Both the position numbers and the translations under genes were made by a program. A stretch of DNA of 25,365 bases. It comes from Physocladia obscura. Taxonomy: Eukaryota > Chytridiomycota > Chytridiomycetes > Chytridiales > Chytriomycetaceae. The stretch is from the NCBI GenBank assembly GCA_027596945.1, contig JADGJH010000147.1, positions 2,657-28,021 on the forward strand. The letters run 5' to 3'. A model generated the notes under the pieces. It was not told the origin of the DNA. It saw nothing but the letters and a program-made list of their open reading frames with translations, and made no database searches. Position 1 is the stretch's first letter, and each line of letters begins with the position of its first letter. Below are positions 1 to 10,453 of the stretch, one piece after another.

Positions 1-653
1 TCTGGAGGGGAGCGAGTTTTTTTTTTTTTTTTTATGTTTATACTACCAATATCAGAATATGAAACATCAGGTTTTTCATTTTCTCCAAGCATTGCGATAG
101 TAGAATCTGCTTCCGGAGGCAAAACATCCACTAGGGCATTTGAGTGACGGTGTAACGCGACACTAGACGATGGCTTCAAGAGTTCTCTGTCGATTGTGCT
201 CAAAATACGGACGACGTAATTCGATCCGGTTGTCGACGAGACGATTCCAGAATGTTGGTCAATTGCTTCCAAGAATTGACCTAACATTATTATTTAGCTG
301 AGGGCAAAACAAGCAACAAGTAATTCAAGAATTAGTCGAGGTACGTATATAGCAAACCTATAACAAGAGGCACAGACTGGATACGCTTCACTTCTTCCTG
401 AGCACGTAGAAGTTCACGTCTCAAGTTTTTTTGTTCGTCTTTGATATATTCTTCCTGTAACGCAATAAATTCCAAATGGCGTTGCAGTTTCTTCAATTTC
501 GTGTAGAGATCTTGATTTGATTCAGTGATGGCGGCGGCGCCAGGGGCCAGATCCTATTGTCGCATAAAGTCAAATGAAGCTAATAAAGAAATGCTGCGAG
601 TTAAGACAACCAGCATATACCTTCTTGACCAAGGCGATTCCGAGCTCGTCCAT
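1..653 (-). CDS. PSMC4: 26S proteasome regulatory ATPase subunit RPT3/PSMC4, 5' part only
   Basis: This is one of the six AAA ATPases in the base of the 19S regulatory particle, which unfolds substrates and feeds them into the proteasome core. Three exons are visible: 621-653, 358-553 and about 47-280 (introns 554-620 and 281-357). They encode the N-terminal coiled coil ([31 protein letters not shown]) and the OB-fold region ([34 protein letters not shown]), both strongly diagnostic of RPT3. The start is [11 protein letters not shown] at 653. The AAA module with the Walker motifs lies beyond the left edge. After YSDIG the frame runs through SINI, matching the family's GMDI, into an A17 tract and unrelated sequence. 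So either an intron begins at 46 (GTAGTATAA) or the scaffold end is faulty. It is divergent from the MRG gene. The identity is near certain; only the 3' boundary is open. Confidence 0.95.
17..33. repeat. T17 homopolymer at the left end
   Basis: Seventeen T in a row interrupt the RPT3 alignment. The 16 bases outside it do not encode the expected continuation. Confidence 0.9.
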
Positions 654-944
654 TTTTTTACCTGGTTATGTGCGGTATTATAGTTTTCTAGTTAAGTCGT
701 TTCGCTGAAGGTGACGCGGCTTCACCTTTTTTCAAAAAAAACTTTTAATCTTTTCGTTCACAGAAAGATGAGGAATAAAGTGACAGAAAGTGATAAAGAT
801 TGTGGCGAGCGCGGAAAGTTGCAATTTCGTATCCTTCTTAGCCAATGCAACTGCAACAATAAAGACAGAGAGGAAAGAAGAAAAGTGTTTTGTGTGCTTC
901 GAATTTCAGCTACAAAAAACACCTCCAAGCACCAAATATTCAAT
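654..944. promoter_or_regulatory. Shared intergenic region between divergent PSMC4 and MRG genes
   Basis: About 290 bp separate the two start codons, so the promoters of both genes must lie here or within the genes. I see no clear TATA box or other recognisable motif. Open frames running through this stretch upstream of the MRG ATG look like chance readings. Confidence 0.45.
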
Positions 945-2443
945 ATGGCAGACGTATCGTCAACATCCGCTGTTGCGTCGGCAGCAAGCACAAATATAAA
1001 CACGAATACAAATACTGCGGCTGGCATTGGTGGCGGTGCACCTCCGTTCTCCGCCGGTGACAAGATTCTGTGCTTTCATGGCCCGCTTCTTTACGAAGCA
1101 AAGGTCACCAAATCTCTAAACATTAAATCTTGTCCGAACTTACCGTCGCTTTTTATCCGTTTATTCCTCAATCTCAGGTCCTAAAAACCGACCAGCGCGG
1201 TGACGGCCAATACTATCTGGTCCACTATAACGGCTGGAACACGAAGTATGCTTGACTGGATTCTTTAACTTTCTCACTCACCATCGCCCTCTCAATCTAT
1301 TTTATTTGGTCTGTGCTCAATGGTTCTGATACGCTTTAATTTCGCATTGCCGCCGTTTGTTTTTTTCATATCCTTGTCAGATGGGATGAATGGGTTCCTG
1401 AAGCTCGCACCCTTGTTCACAACGAAGCAAACTTAAAGCGCCAAGCAGATCTCAACAATCTGTCGACAAAAAAACAACGCGCGTCGACTGGCGGTTCTTC
1501 ATCAGCAGCAGTCTCAGGTGCTTCTTTGTCAGCAAATGTCACTGATTTTTCTACAAATCGTAAACGCGCCCGCGATGCCGGCGAAAAAGAGGACGAATAC
1601 CTCAGAAGACCGGAAATCAAAATTCCTATTCCAGAATCTTTGAAAATTCAGCTCGTTGATGATTGGGAAAATGTGACCAAAAACCAAAAGGTATCAAATT
1701 CCACAACCAAAAAAAAGAAAAAAAGTATTGCAAAAAAATATTTATAAAATATATATTCAGCTGGTTTCTTTACCCCGCACTCCCAATGTTGCGCAAATTC
1801 TGAAGCTTTTCAAGGAGTCTGCTCTGAAAAATGCAGTGGATCAGTAAGAATTTTTCGAGATAAAAAACTATCTAACCTTCTATCGAAAGACAGCAAGAGG
1901 ACGTTTTGGAAGAATTAGCAAGTGGAATCAAAATATACTTTGACAAAGCGCTTGGGAATATTTTGTTGTACAGATTTGAGCGCCATCAGTATGTGGAGCT
2001 GAAAAAAAAATTTAGTGACAAGGAAATGAGTGAAGTGTATGGTGCAGAGCATCTTTTGAGGTTGTTCGGTTTGTATAATTACCTTTTTTTTGTTCGTGTG
2101 TCATATATTTCACCCAAAATCTAATATGGTCGATTATAGTGCAATTACCCCAGCTAATTGCTCACACAAACATGGATCAAGAAACAATTACTGTTCTCAA
2201 GGATCATTTTGTCGAGTTTTTGAAGTTTGTATATTAATTGGACTGAATTTATTTGGTTTTGAAGCTTTCTTCTTCAGGTACATGGAAGTAAATGCATCGC
2301 AGTTATTTCTGCAAGCCTACGAGGCCGCATCTCCCACCTACGGTAAATTATAACCAATCAGAAGTTTATTGGCCTAATTATCCTTTATTTTTATTTTCTC
2401 GTTCATTGTTTCTCCAGTTGCGGCCGCCAAAAATTTGTTGTAA
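945..2443 (+). CDS. MORF4L1: MRG15/Eaf3-family chromodomain protein
   Basis: This is a chromatin reader found in NuA4-type acetyltransferase and Rpd3S/Sin3-type deacetylase complexes, where the chromodomain binds methylated H3K36. Eight exons: 945-1103, 1178-1245, 1381-1690, 1761-1843, 1890-2068, 2140-2224, 2278-2342, 2418-2443, giving 324 residues, the usual family size. An Ala/Thr/Asn-rich leader precedes the chromo barrel (FHGPLLYEAK, YYLVHYNGWNTKWDEWVPE; about 40-90). Then come a basic Ser-rich linker with KRARD (about 100-150) and the MRG domain (IPESLKIQLVDDWENV, about 155, to the C-terminus, with LPRTPNV and the LRLF/QLP segment). The first donor is a weak GTCACC, chosen because it alone keeps the alignment through the barrel. 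Without the last intron the protein would end in YGKL at 2354; I prefer the spliced end because its acceptor (TCTCCAG) is good. All phases close. Confidence 0.93.
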
Positions 2444-2518
2444 GGGACAGAATGATGAATTGCCCCACAAAAAGAAATAAAATAAAATAATAAGATTTAC
2501 GCGTTTGCGAAAAACTAA

Positions 2519-3876
2519 ATGGCAGATTGTGAGCTTTTGCAAGAGATGTTTTCGTTACAATCATCTCATATATCTGGATGCTTGAACCAGCAGTATGTGA
2601 CAACAAATGAGAATGGACGTGTAACCCAAATGTGAATTTTAAATTTTCTTTGTGAAATATACACCAACGCTCATTTATTATATTTTCTTCGAATGTAGAA
2701 TATTTCGTGGAAATAAAATTACAGGAAGCATTCCTTTGAATATTGGTGAATTGTCCTTTTTAAATTTGATGTGAGGGTATTTTTTGAATTTGAAAGGAAT
2801 TTGACGATACTTCTAAGTGATTTATCTTCAAATTTGCTCACTGGAACAATTCCAACAAGTATATGTGATTTGAAAAATCTCACAACACTGTTAGTCATCT
2901 ACGTAGAATTAAATCCAATGTGAACAGCACACTAATAGGCAGTTGGCAAATAATGTATTAACTGGAGAAATACCACCATGTCTCATAAACTCACCAACTT
3001 TGATTGATTTGGATTTCAGTGGAAACGATTTGTTTGGAAGCATACCACCTTTACTGAGTTTGTCGAACCTCATTACTGTGTATATAACAACACGTCTTTG
3101 AAACAAAAATAACCAAAAACATCAAAACTGCTAGAAATCTGAGCTCAAACTATTTCAATGGCCAACTTTCTGAAAGTATTGCAAACTACGCCCTGAATCT
3201 TATGTCTTTGTTTGTGATAACTGTGCTTTTAGAAACGAGTTTTATTAAATTTACCTTTTCAGGGACGTGCATGAAAATCAGTTTTCAGGCGCATTGCCAA
3301 ACAACTTCGATGGATTGTACTTGAAATATTTGTGAGTTTTTTTATATTTTTATTTTATTTTATCATAGTCTAAATAACAATTCAGTGATGTAAGTAACAA
3401 TGGATTTTCAGGGAATATATATCATGCTGCAAATATGATTGAAGCATGTGAATACACGTAAGAAGCATTTCAAAACCACTCACGTATGCTAAATTATCGA
3501 TTAGAAACTTGAATACAAATTATTTTAATGGGACGCTTCCAAATGCTTTATCTGAGAGATTTGGAAATGGGTAAGCAAATATTTTTGCTGTTTTTTCATT
3601 AAAAAAATAAAGATAAAAAACATTAAAAAAATATATAAAAACCACATGAAGATTTTTTATAGAGAATTGTTTCAACAGCTTGAATGCGTTAAACCAGCGT
3701 TCAGAAGCGATTTGCGTTGCAAAAAATTACACATTCTCTCGCACACAAATCGAGAAAACATCAACTGCGACTTTTCATGCGATCAAGACGATGTTTTCCA
3801 TTGTTTTTTTCGTGTTTTGTTTTTCAATTTGAAGAAAAAATTCATGTCATTTGTGTGTTTCTTGTTTGATCTATAA
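2519..3876 (+). CDS. Leucine-rich-repeat protein with plant-type repeats
   Basis: Nine exons: 2519-2631, 2699-2770, 2818-2889, 2939-3079, 3135-3203, 3263-3331, 3386-3457, 3505-3570, 3663-3876, giving about 295 residues. An N-terminal Cys-containing cap (DCELLQEMF, about 3-11, and GRVTQI) resembles LRRNT. About eight repeats of 22-24 residues follow, of the form LDLSxNxLTGxIPxxI (NKITGSIPLNIGEL, NLLTGTIPTSICDL, NVLTGEIPPCL, NDLFGSIPPLL). A Cys-rich tail (CKK, NCDFSCDQDDVFHCFF) ends the chain. Such proteins are usually extracellular, but I see no signal peptide after this ATG and a stop lies directly upstream, so a first exon may be missing. No kinase domain follows. All introns after the first exon are phase 2 at the same point of the repeat. 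The 3' end overlaps the first exon of the next gene. Function unknown; binding or adhesion is only a guess. Confidence 0.8.
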
Positions 3877-6462
3877 TCAGATTCTAACTGTTTTTTTGCA
3901 TCCACAGGCACTGCGATATGCTCCGCGCTCACAACCTCGTGAATCTGTCGATGCCGCTACTGCGAGGCTAAAGAGCTGCAAGACAATCGATTCAGAAATT
4001 ACCGAATTTTTCAGAGAAAGGTGCCAATACACAAGCAATCCATCCAGCCCAGTTCAATCTTGCACCGCCCCTTATTACTCATGTTTGATTCCAGACTCAG
4101 TGGGATGGTCTATTTTGTTTTTTGATTTTAACTTTAATTATTTCAGATGCGCCATCGAAGTGGCTTATCACAGAAGCCTCGAACAGTTGTCGAAAAAGAC
4201 TCTCTCGGTTCCCAATGTTGAATTAGGGTATATTATATAGCTTTGTTTTTTTGTTTTCATATTTGTTTGTTTTAACTTTTTTCTTCCTTAGGGGTTTTGT
4301 AAATGTTTGGAACAAGTTGCTTGGGAGCATTGCCGAGGAAGCTCAATTTCACAAAAACTTGGCTCTTGACCTTTCTGACAAAGTTGTTGGGTAAGTTTGC
4401 TTAATTTAATTAGGTAAGTATTTTTTTTGTTCACTTTTATTTTAAGGCCAATGACCTCTCGTATGGAAAACGACAAAGATTGGCGTCAAGTTCGCACTGT
4501 GCGTTTTTTTATTTCCTATGATCTGATTGATAAATTACTTTATTTTAGCATGAAGTTGAATTGGGAAAGCTTCTCAAATCGTACGAAGACGAAGTTAAAG
4601 GGCTGAAGAAGGATGGAAAAACTGCTATCGGAGGTCTTTTGAAAACATTTAACAAAAAGAAACCGGAAGGTATTCGGATCTTGTCCAAAAATCTCTTGCT
4701 AAACAAGAAAATGATAATTAGATACTTCTCCTGAAGTATCCGCTGGCATTGAAATCGCCAATAAATCATTCGAAAACAAGGCTGGACCAATCCTTCAGGT
4801 AATTTGTCTGTTTTTGCTAGTATAATAATAATAAAAATTTTTAATAGAAATTCGAAAGGATGGATAAATCTCGCAAACGAGCATTGAACACATCTTTGTC
4901 GCATTACTGTGAATTACTTGCAACAAATTTAAAGCCTATTGCTGATGTAATGAAGCATTCAATAGTTTTATACCTGAAATTTATGTACACTAGATTCCCG
5001 ACCGAATTTTAGCTGTACTACTTGGATTTGAAGTCGATGACGATACTGAATTTTTTGGAAAAATTTTGGGAACTGCAGAAGGCAAGCTATTTTAATTTCA
5101 ATTTGTTGAATTTCACTGACCCATTAAACATTAGACGGCGACGTATTCGATAATATTGCATTTTCTCCACGTAAAATCAACGACGAACCTCAACAAACTA
5201 TAACTGCTTCTCCACCTGCAAATGTTGATTCAGAAGGGTTCACAATCGTGCCGGAATCGACAAACTTTGCACTTGATGCCAAAAATACCGATTTTGACAG
5301 TTCTGACGATGAGAATGTGTGAGTTGTGTTTTATTACATAAGTAGACAGTTGAAAAAATAACTCCTTCGCAGAATTATTGAAGCTCCTAAAATAAAAGTT
5401 GCAATAAATTCTGACATAATTCGCGATGAGAATTCGGCTCTTAACTTGAAAATTTTAGCCCCCGCACTTCCCGCTTCCAGAAGAAAGACGTGAGAAATCA
5501 AATGAAAATAATAATAAAATTTAATTTTTTTTTACAGCCAAAATCGTCAAACAATTTTAGAATATCCAGTGATTGAGCCGATTCCTGCATTATCATCTGT
5601 GAATGTGCCTACGAACCCATTTAGCACCGCTTTGACTCCATCCAAGGCTGTGATAAAACTGCAAGGAAATATCACAGAAACTGTGAATGTTTTAATTCGT
5701 GACGGTACTATTGAAAAACTATTGCTCACAGGAGAGATTTCGATCACAATTCCACCAAGTACCGCAGCCACTCCGGATTCACGATTCAAATTGACCATTC
5801 TCGGAACGGATGCTTTTGAAAAATTTGTCGTAAATGAATCATGTGCAACTGTTTTTACAGGAATGGAAGGAAATGGCCTCGACATTGATTTGGCAAAGCT
5901 GGGAAGCGTGCCAAATTCCCATATTGTTGCAAAGTATCAAGTACGTGTTCCAGATGATGAAATTGATTTCTATGCTCCTATTTTAGCCAATCCGCTTTGG
6001 AAGTGCGAGTCTCATTCGACTTCACTTTTACTTCCATACGAGTACAATACCGACCTTATTCGACGTTTAAATGTCGCAGATCTAAAAATTCTGGCAACTT
6101 TGACTGACGGCGGCGATTTGAAATCTACTCAAATGAAGCCAGATGGTGTTTGGAATCCCGAAAGGCGTTCTATTTTATGGGACGTTGGTAATTTCAAGGA
6201 TCCATCTAATCCAGCATCCAATCCAACAACTGTTGCAGGCTCAATTCGATCCGACAGATCGTCGGTGATTAGTCAGGACCCTTTCAAGGTGATTGCAAGA
6301 ATTGAAACTACTTCTCAAGCAACGCCTGGGACTATTGCAATTCATTTTAAAGCAGGTGGATTGTTATCTGGAATTGACGTTGATATCACTGATCACAATG
6401 ACATTATATTGAACGAAGTTTCAAAAAGTACAGTATCTGGCAAATATGCATGTGTCCCTTGA
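3844..6462 (+). CDS. SYP1: Muniscin endocytic adaptor (Syp1/FCHO-like): F-BAR plus mu-homology domain
   Basis: Early-acting adaptor at clathrin-coated pits: the F-BAR domain binds and curves the plasma membrane, and the mu-homology domain recruits cargo and Eps15/Ede1-type partners. Twelve exons: 3844-3852, 3908-4020, 4147-4227, 4292-4390, 4447-4498, 4549-4669, 4722-4798, 4848-4946, 4994-5081, 5135-5318, 5373-5489, 5538-6462, giving 654 residues. The N-terminus MSFALRYAPRSQP followed by ATARLK and FFRERCAIEVAYHRSLEQL matches fungal Syp1-type F-BAR better than animal FCHO (which starts with a FW-containing motif). F-BAR is about 1-255, an acidic Ser-rich linker about 270-360, and the mu-homology domain about 370-654 (NPFSTALTPSKAVIKLQG, WKCESHSTSLLLPYEYN). 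The start uses a 9-nt first exon; an unspliced start at 3851 is possible. One intron (5082-5134) has a GC donor. The stop is 34 bp from the convergent IFT122 stop. Confidence 0.9.
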
Positions 6463-6496
6463 AACTTTTGGATTGGAATATACTTTTATTGAATAA

Positions 6497-9400
6497 TTAA
6501 TCTATCAATGTTAATTTTGTCCTGCAAAAATGACATGATCCTTCCTGGAGGTATTGATAATTCCATTCATCGTCCATGAAAAAATGCAGACATTTTGGAC
6601 ACATTACTATAGAAGCATCAGAATGAGAAACTTTATAGTATCTTACTGGAACGCATCGTTTCCCCCAATCTCTGACAAAAACATCTCTGGAGTGAACCTC
6701 GGCTAAATCTTCTCGAGTGAGAGTCAACCACGAGCCTGATCGATTCATTCCTTCGATTTGCCTATTTAATTCATTTTCTGAATCTTCTTCATCCTTTGAC
6801 TGTTTTCCGTGCTTTTTTTTACTTAGATTTATGTATTCATCTCGCTTTCTTGTTGGTTCTTTGTTTATGAGCGTTAATGCCTCTGAATCTGATATACCTT
6901 CAGCCAATACAAACTCAACGAGAGGCAATATTTGAAAAGAGTATAATGAGCGAATAAACTTTTCTTTGCATTCTATGCAACTATCACCCTTAGAGTTTAG
7001 CATTGGATTCACTGTGGAGCAAACGTAACATTGAGGCAATAAATCTTCTCTATCCGTAGATGGTTTTCCCCGCAAAGTAAGAGAAGCAATATTGGTCAAT
7101 GTTTCCCATTCTGGGGGGATTTTATAGTGCTGAAGCCTTTCATATCCATAACGCGCCAACTTGAAAGCTCCAATATTGCGTGCAATTTTTGTGATTGCGA
7201 GTAATATATATGCTTTTGAAATACCAGGTGGCGCTGAGTGTGTCATCGTGTAGTTTAGCAGAAAAGTTGCCATGCTGAGCAGAGATTCCGGCAAGTGGGA
7301 TGTAAAAGGCTCGTCAATGAACTTTCTAACAGAATGAAATGCAAAATAAACTTCGGATGTGGCACGGTGTTTTCCAAAAGCCGTTAATGCGTCTATGGTT
7401 TCATCATTAAGTTTATTGGACGATTGGGTTTCTAGAATAGATTCGAGGTATTCCATTGAAAGAAGATGATTGTAGTAAGCAGCATCGTTAAACCTCCACT
7501 CTGTTACTGCATTTTTCGCAAGTTGTTCCAACACTCGTACTGCTTCATCAATTCTTCCCGCTTTTCTATAATTTATTTGCGCTTCAATATACCTGTCATT
7601 CATTGCAAGCCATGTTGCATATGGCAGGTATATTTGGCTTGTGAATTCTGGATATGTTTCAGCGATTCTGAATGCTTCCTCCCACTGCAAGAGGTCAATA
7701 TGGTGAGAGAGCAATTGACTTATATCACCCATTTTAATCAAGCACTCGGCAGCGTAATGGTGTTGATTATATTTTTTGAAGTAGAAAAGGCATTTACTTA
7801 AAGCTTTTGTATCATTTTTCTTCAGTTTTCTTGTAATTTCGATCAACCTATCAACGGCTCCACTAGGACCAATAATATTTATTGCCTGTAAATAATCCCC
7901 TACTTCGATATAAGTGGTTGCTGCAGCAATTAAGTCGTTACGGTCTTGTTGTATTTGCGCCTTTCGTTTTAGAATATCAACAGGGTCCATGTTGGTTTCA
8001 GATGCAATCTGAGTTGCATATTCCCACATATTCAAATCGGTATACATTTGAATTGCACGAATATGATTTCCTGCTCGTTTAAACAAGCGAGCAGCCTGAT
8101 TTTTTTTAATTTTTAATTTTTAAATTTTTTTGTTCGGGAATCGTCGAACTTACTTCATGAAATTTGCCAACATACGTATTTATTTCTCCAACAATGTTGT
8201 CCATTTCATATTTTCCCTCTGCTTTCATACGATCAATTAGTTTGAGAAGATCCAGAAATCGAGAATCTCGCAATCGGATGAAAGCTTTTTTTGCAACATC
8301 AAAACTCAAACATTCCAGAGACTCCATTGCCAGTCGCCTCCAGTCATTTTCGGTAACACCTAAACATGCTACTTTGTATCCCATATCGAATTCTTTTTTT
8401 TCCAAGTACCGCTCAAGTGATGTCGATTGAGGGACATCAACAGTTGTCATATTGTATATATGAAGAGAAAATATACGAGAGCCTTTGAAACCAACCACAA
8501 ATCCTTGCATTTTTTGTTGGTGGGACAGAAAACTTCCTGTTTTAACATTCAGGACACCATTTCCAGAATAGCAAAGCATATCATCCAGTTCCGAGTTCCA
8601 AGACACACTATTTGCGTTTGGTTCCTGAAATAGCAGCTCTTTGGTTTTGACGCAGTATACGAGACAAGTATTGTGATCATCAACAACTGCAAGTTTTGTA
8701 CGGCTCAAATTCAAGTCAAGGCAGCGAATAGCGGTCTGCTGTTTGAGCAAGGGAATTGGGAAAGGATTATTAACAAATATTTGAAAGATTTGTCCGTTTT
8801 TCATTCCAACGAGAAGTCCTTCCTGACCTCGCGGACCACCAATTGCTTTAATATATCGAATTAATGAATCAAGATTCCATTCTCGCTCTTTATCTCCATT
8901 GAACTGATACATTTGAAGCTTTTTTTCCAAGCAAAGAATAATGTGTTGAGAAGTTACAACAAGTAGATTACAATCCAATTTTTTTTGCAATTTCTCTTTA
9001 ATACGATAATGCATATCCGTAGCATCATCATGAAAGAGCTCATAGATAATTATCCGGTCAGTTAATTGTACAGCTAAACGGTCTCGATAAATTGCAATTT
9101 TTTTTACATAATCACGACATTTAATTCGCGCTCGTTGGTCAGTTACTAAATGCTGAATCACAACATCAGTCATATTTTCGCGAAATGCATATCGATCATT
9201 GTAAAGACCATGAACGGTATTAAAGACAATTTGGTGTACTGAAATTGATCCATCATTGCATCCAACTGCAACATAGTTTTGCTTTGGCTTCACTTTGCAG
9301 CACCATACCCAACTTTCACGCTCACATACTACTCCAAGCTTAATTCCCTCTGCTGTCCATAAAGTCACTTTTTGATCAGAACCTCCAATAACGACAAAAT

Positions 9401-10348
9401 CTCCACTCGAAAAAAAAGAAACGCCGGTTGGATCATAACCAAGTGTTCTTTCTTTTCCAACTTGCCGACCATTAAGTTGGAAAAATGCGAGTTTTTGATT
9501 CCAGTCTGTAACGGCAAGCAAATCAACGTCTCTTTCAGCTGAAGGACACCATTGAAGAGACCAAACTGGCACATTTCCTCGTTCAATTCTAACTTTTTCT
9601 TCTCCAGTTCTGGAACGAATCGAAACGTGGCCATTAAATAATCCAAGTGCGAACGATTGACCATCATGAGTCCAGGATGCTGTGAGAATTCGAGCGGGAA
9701 CCTTATGCTTTTTGTAAAAAATTTTGTTTGAAGATTTTTTTTAATACCTTGTGCTTTTGGACGTTTTTTTGTTCTGGTGACCATAACCCAAAGTCAGATG
9801 CAGTACACGAGAGTACTTGGCCCGTAATAGGATTATGGGATAGTGCTTGAATTGAGTCAGAATGAGAATATTTTAAAATTCCCTCCATCTTCGAACTCCA
9901 GATTATAACTTGTTTATCGGCTCCTCCTGATGCAAACCTATACGAATTATTTTTAACTTAAAAGGCTAAATTTACGTTTTTAATTTTCTTCTTTTTTATT
10001 TTATTTTATTATTTTTTACCGGGAGCCATCGGCAGCATAATCGACCGCGAAAATAGTGTCTTTGTGTGCTTTTAAAGTTTGGATCAATTCGCCTTCTGCA
10101 ACTTCATATACAAAAATTTCCGATCCTGCCCCAACAATAAGCTGACTTCCGTCAGGCTATACTTGATCAAATGATCTTCGATTAGATACATAACGAAAAT
10201 AATGATGAAACTACCTACCTTGAAAGTCAAATCATAAATTGGTAGTTTATTTCCATCGCGATCATTCACATTATCAGACCTATAAAGTGTCGTATAAGCT
10301 AAACAAGTTTTATGCAACTCAATCCCACCAAGCTAAAGACGTCCGCAT
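6497..10348 (-). CDS. IFT122: Intraflagellar transport protein 122 (IFT-A core subunit), complete
   Basis: Core subunit of IFT complex A, which works with dynein-2 in retrograde transport along cilia and flagella. Six exons in gene order: 10329-10348, 10219-10279, 10020-10156, 9748-9937, 8154-9701, 6497-8095, giving 1184 residues, the normal family length. The 20-nt first exon encodes MRTSLAW, matching the conserved family start. N-terminal WD40 propellers (about 1-550) include [13 protein letters not shown] and [11 protein letters not shown]. The C-terminal half is TPR-like helical repeats ([18 protein letters not shown] onward). The end has paired zinc-binding CxxC motifs (CYVC, CIEC, CPKC, CHFC). 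The long exons 8154-9701 and 6497-8095 are uninterrupted. Its presence implies the organism makes a flagellum. It is convergent with the muniscin gene with about 34 bp between stops, so the 3' UTRs must overlap. Confidence 0.97.
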
Positions 10349-10453
10349 TGGTGACAATTTCAATGAGATTTTTTGTTCAAATATTAGTTTGGAGATGCGA
10401 AATTTCAATCTATAGCTATTTCCCTTAAAAATTACGCTTTTATAATCGATTTT

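Noticed and set aside
711..1184. 157-codon plus-strand frame spanning the MRG start
   Set aside because: Only its part from the ATG at 945 matches the family. The upstream part is intergenic and the end reads into intron 1.
9365..9784. 139-codon minus-strand frame overlapping IFT122
   Set aside because: It is a shifted reading of IFT122 exons plus the retained 46-bp intron; the true frame carries the conserved WD40 sequence.
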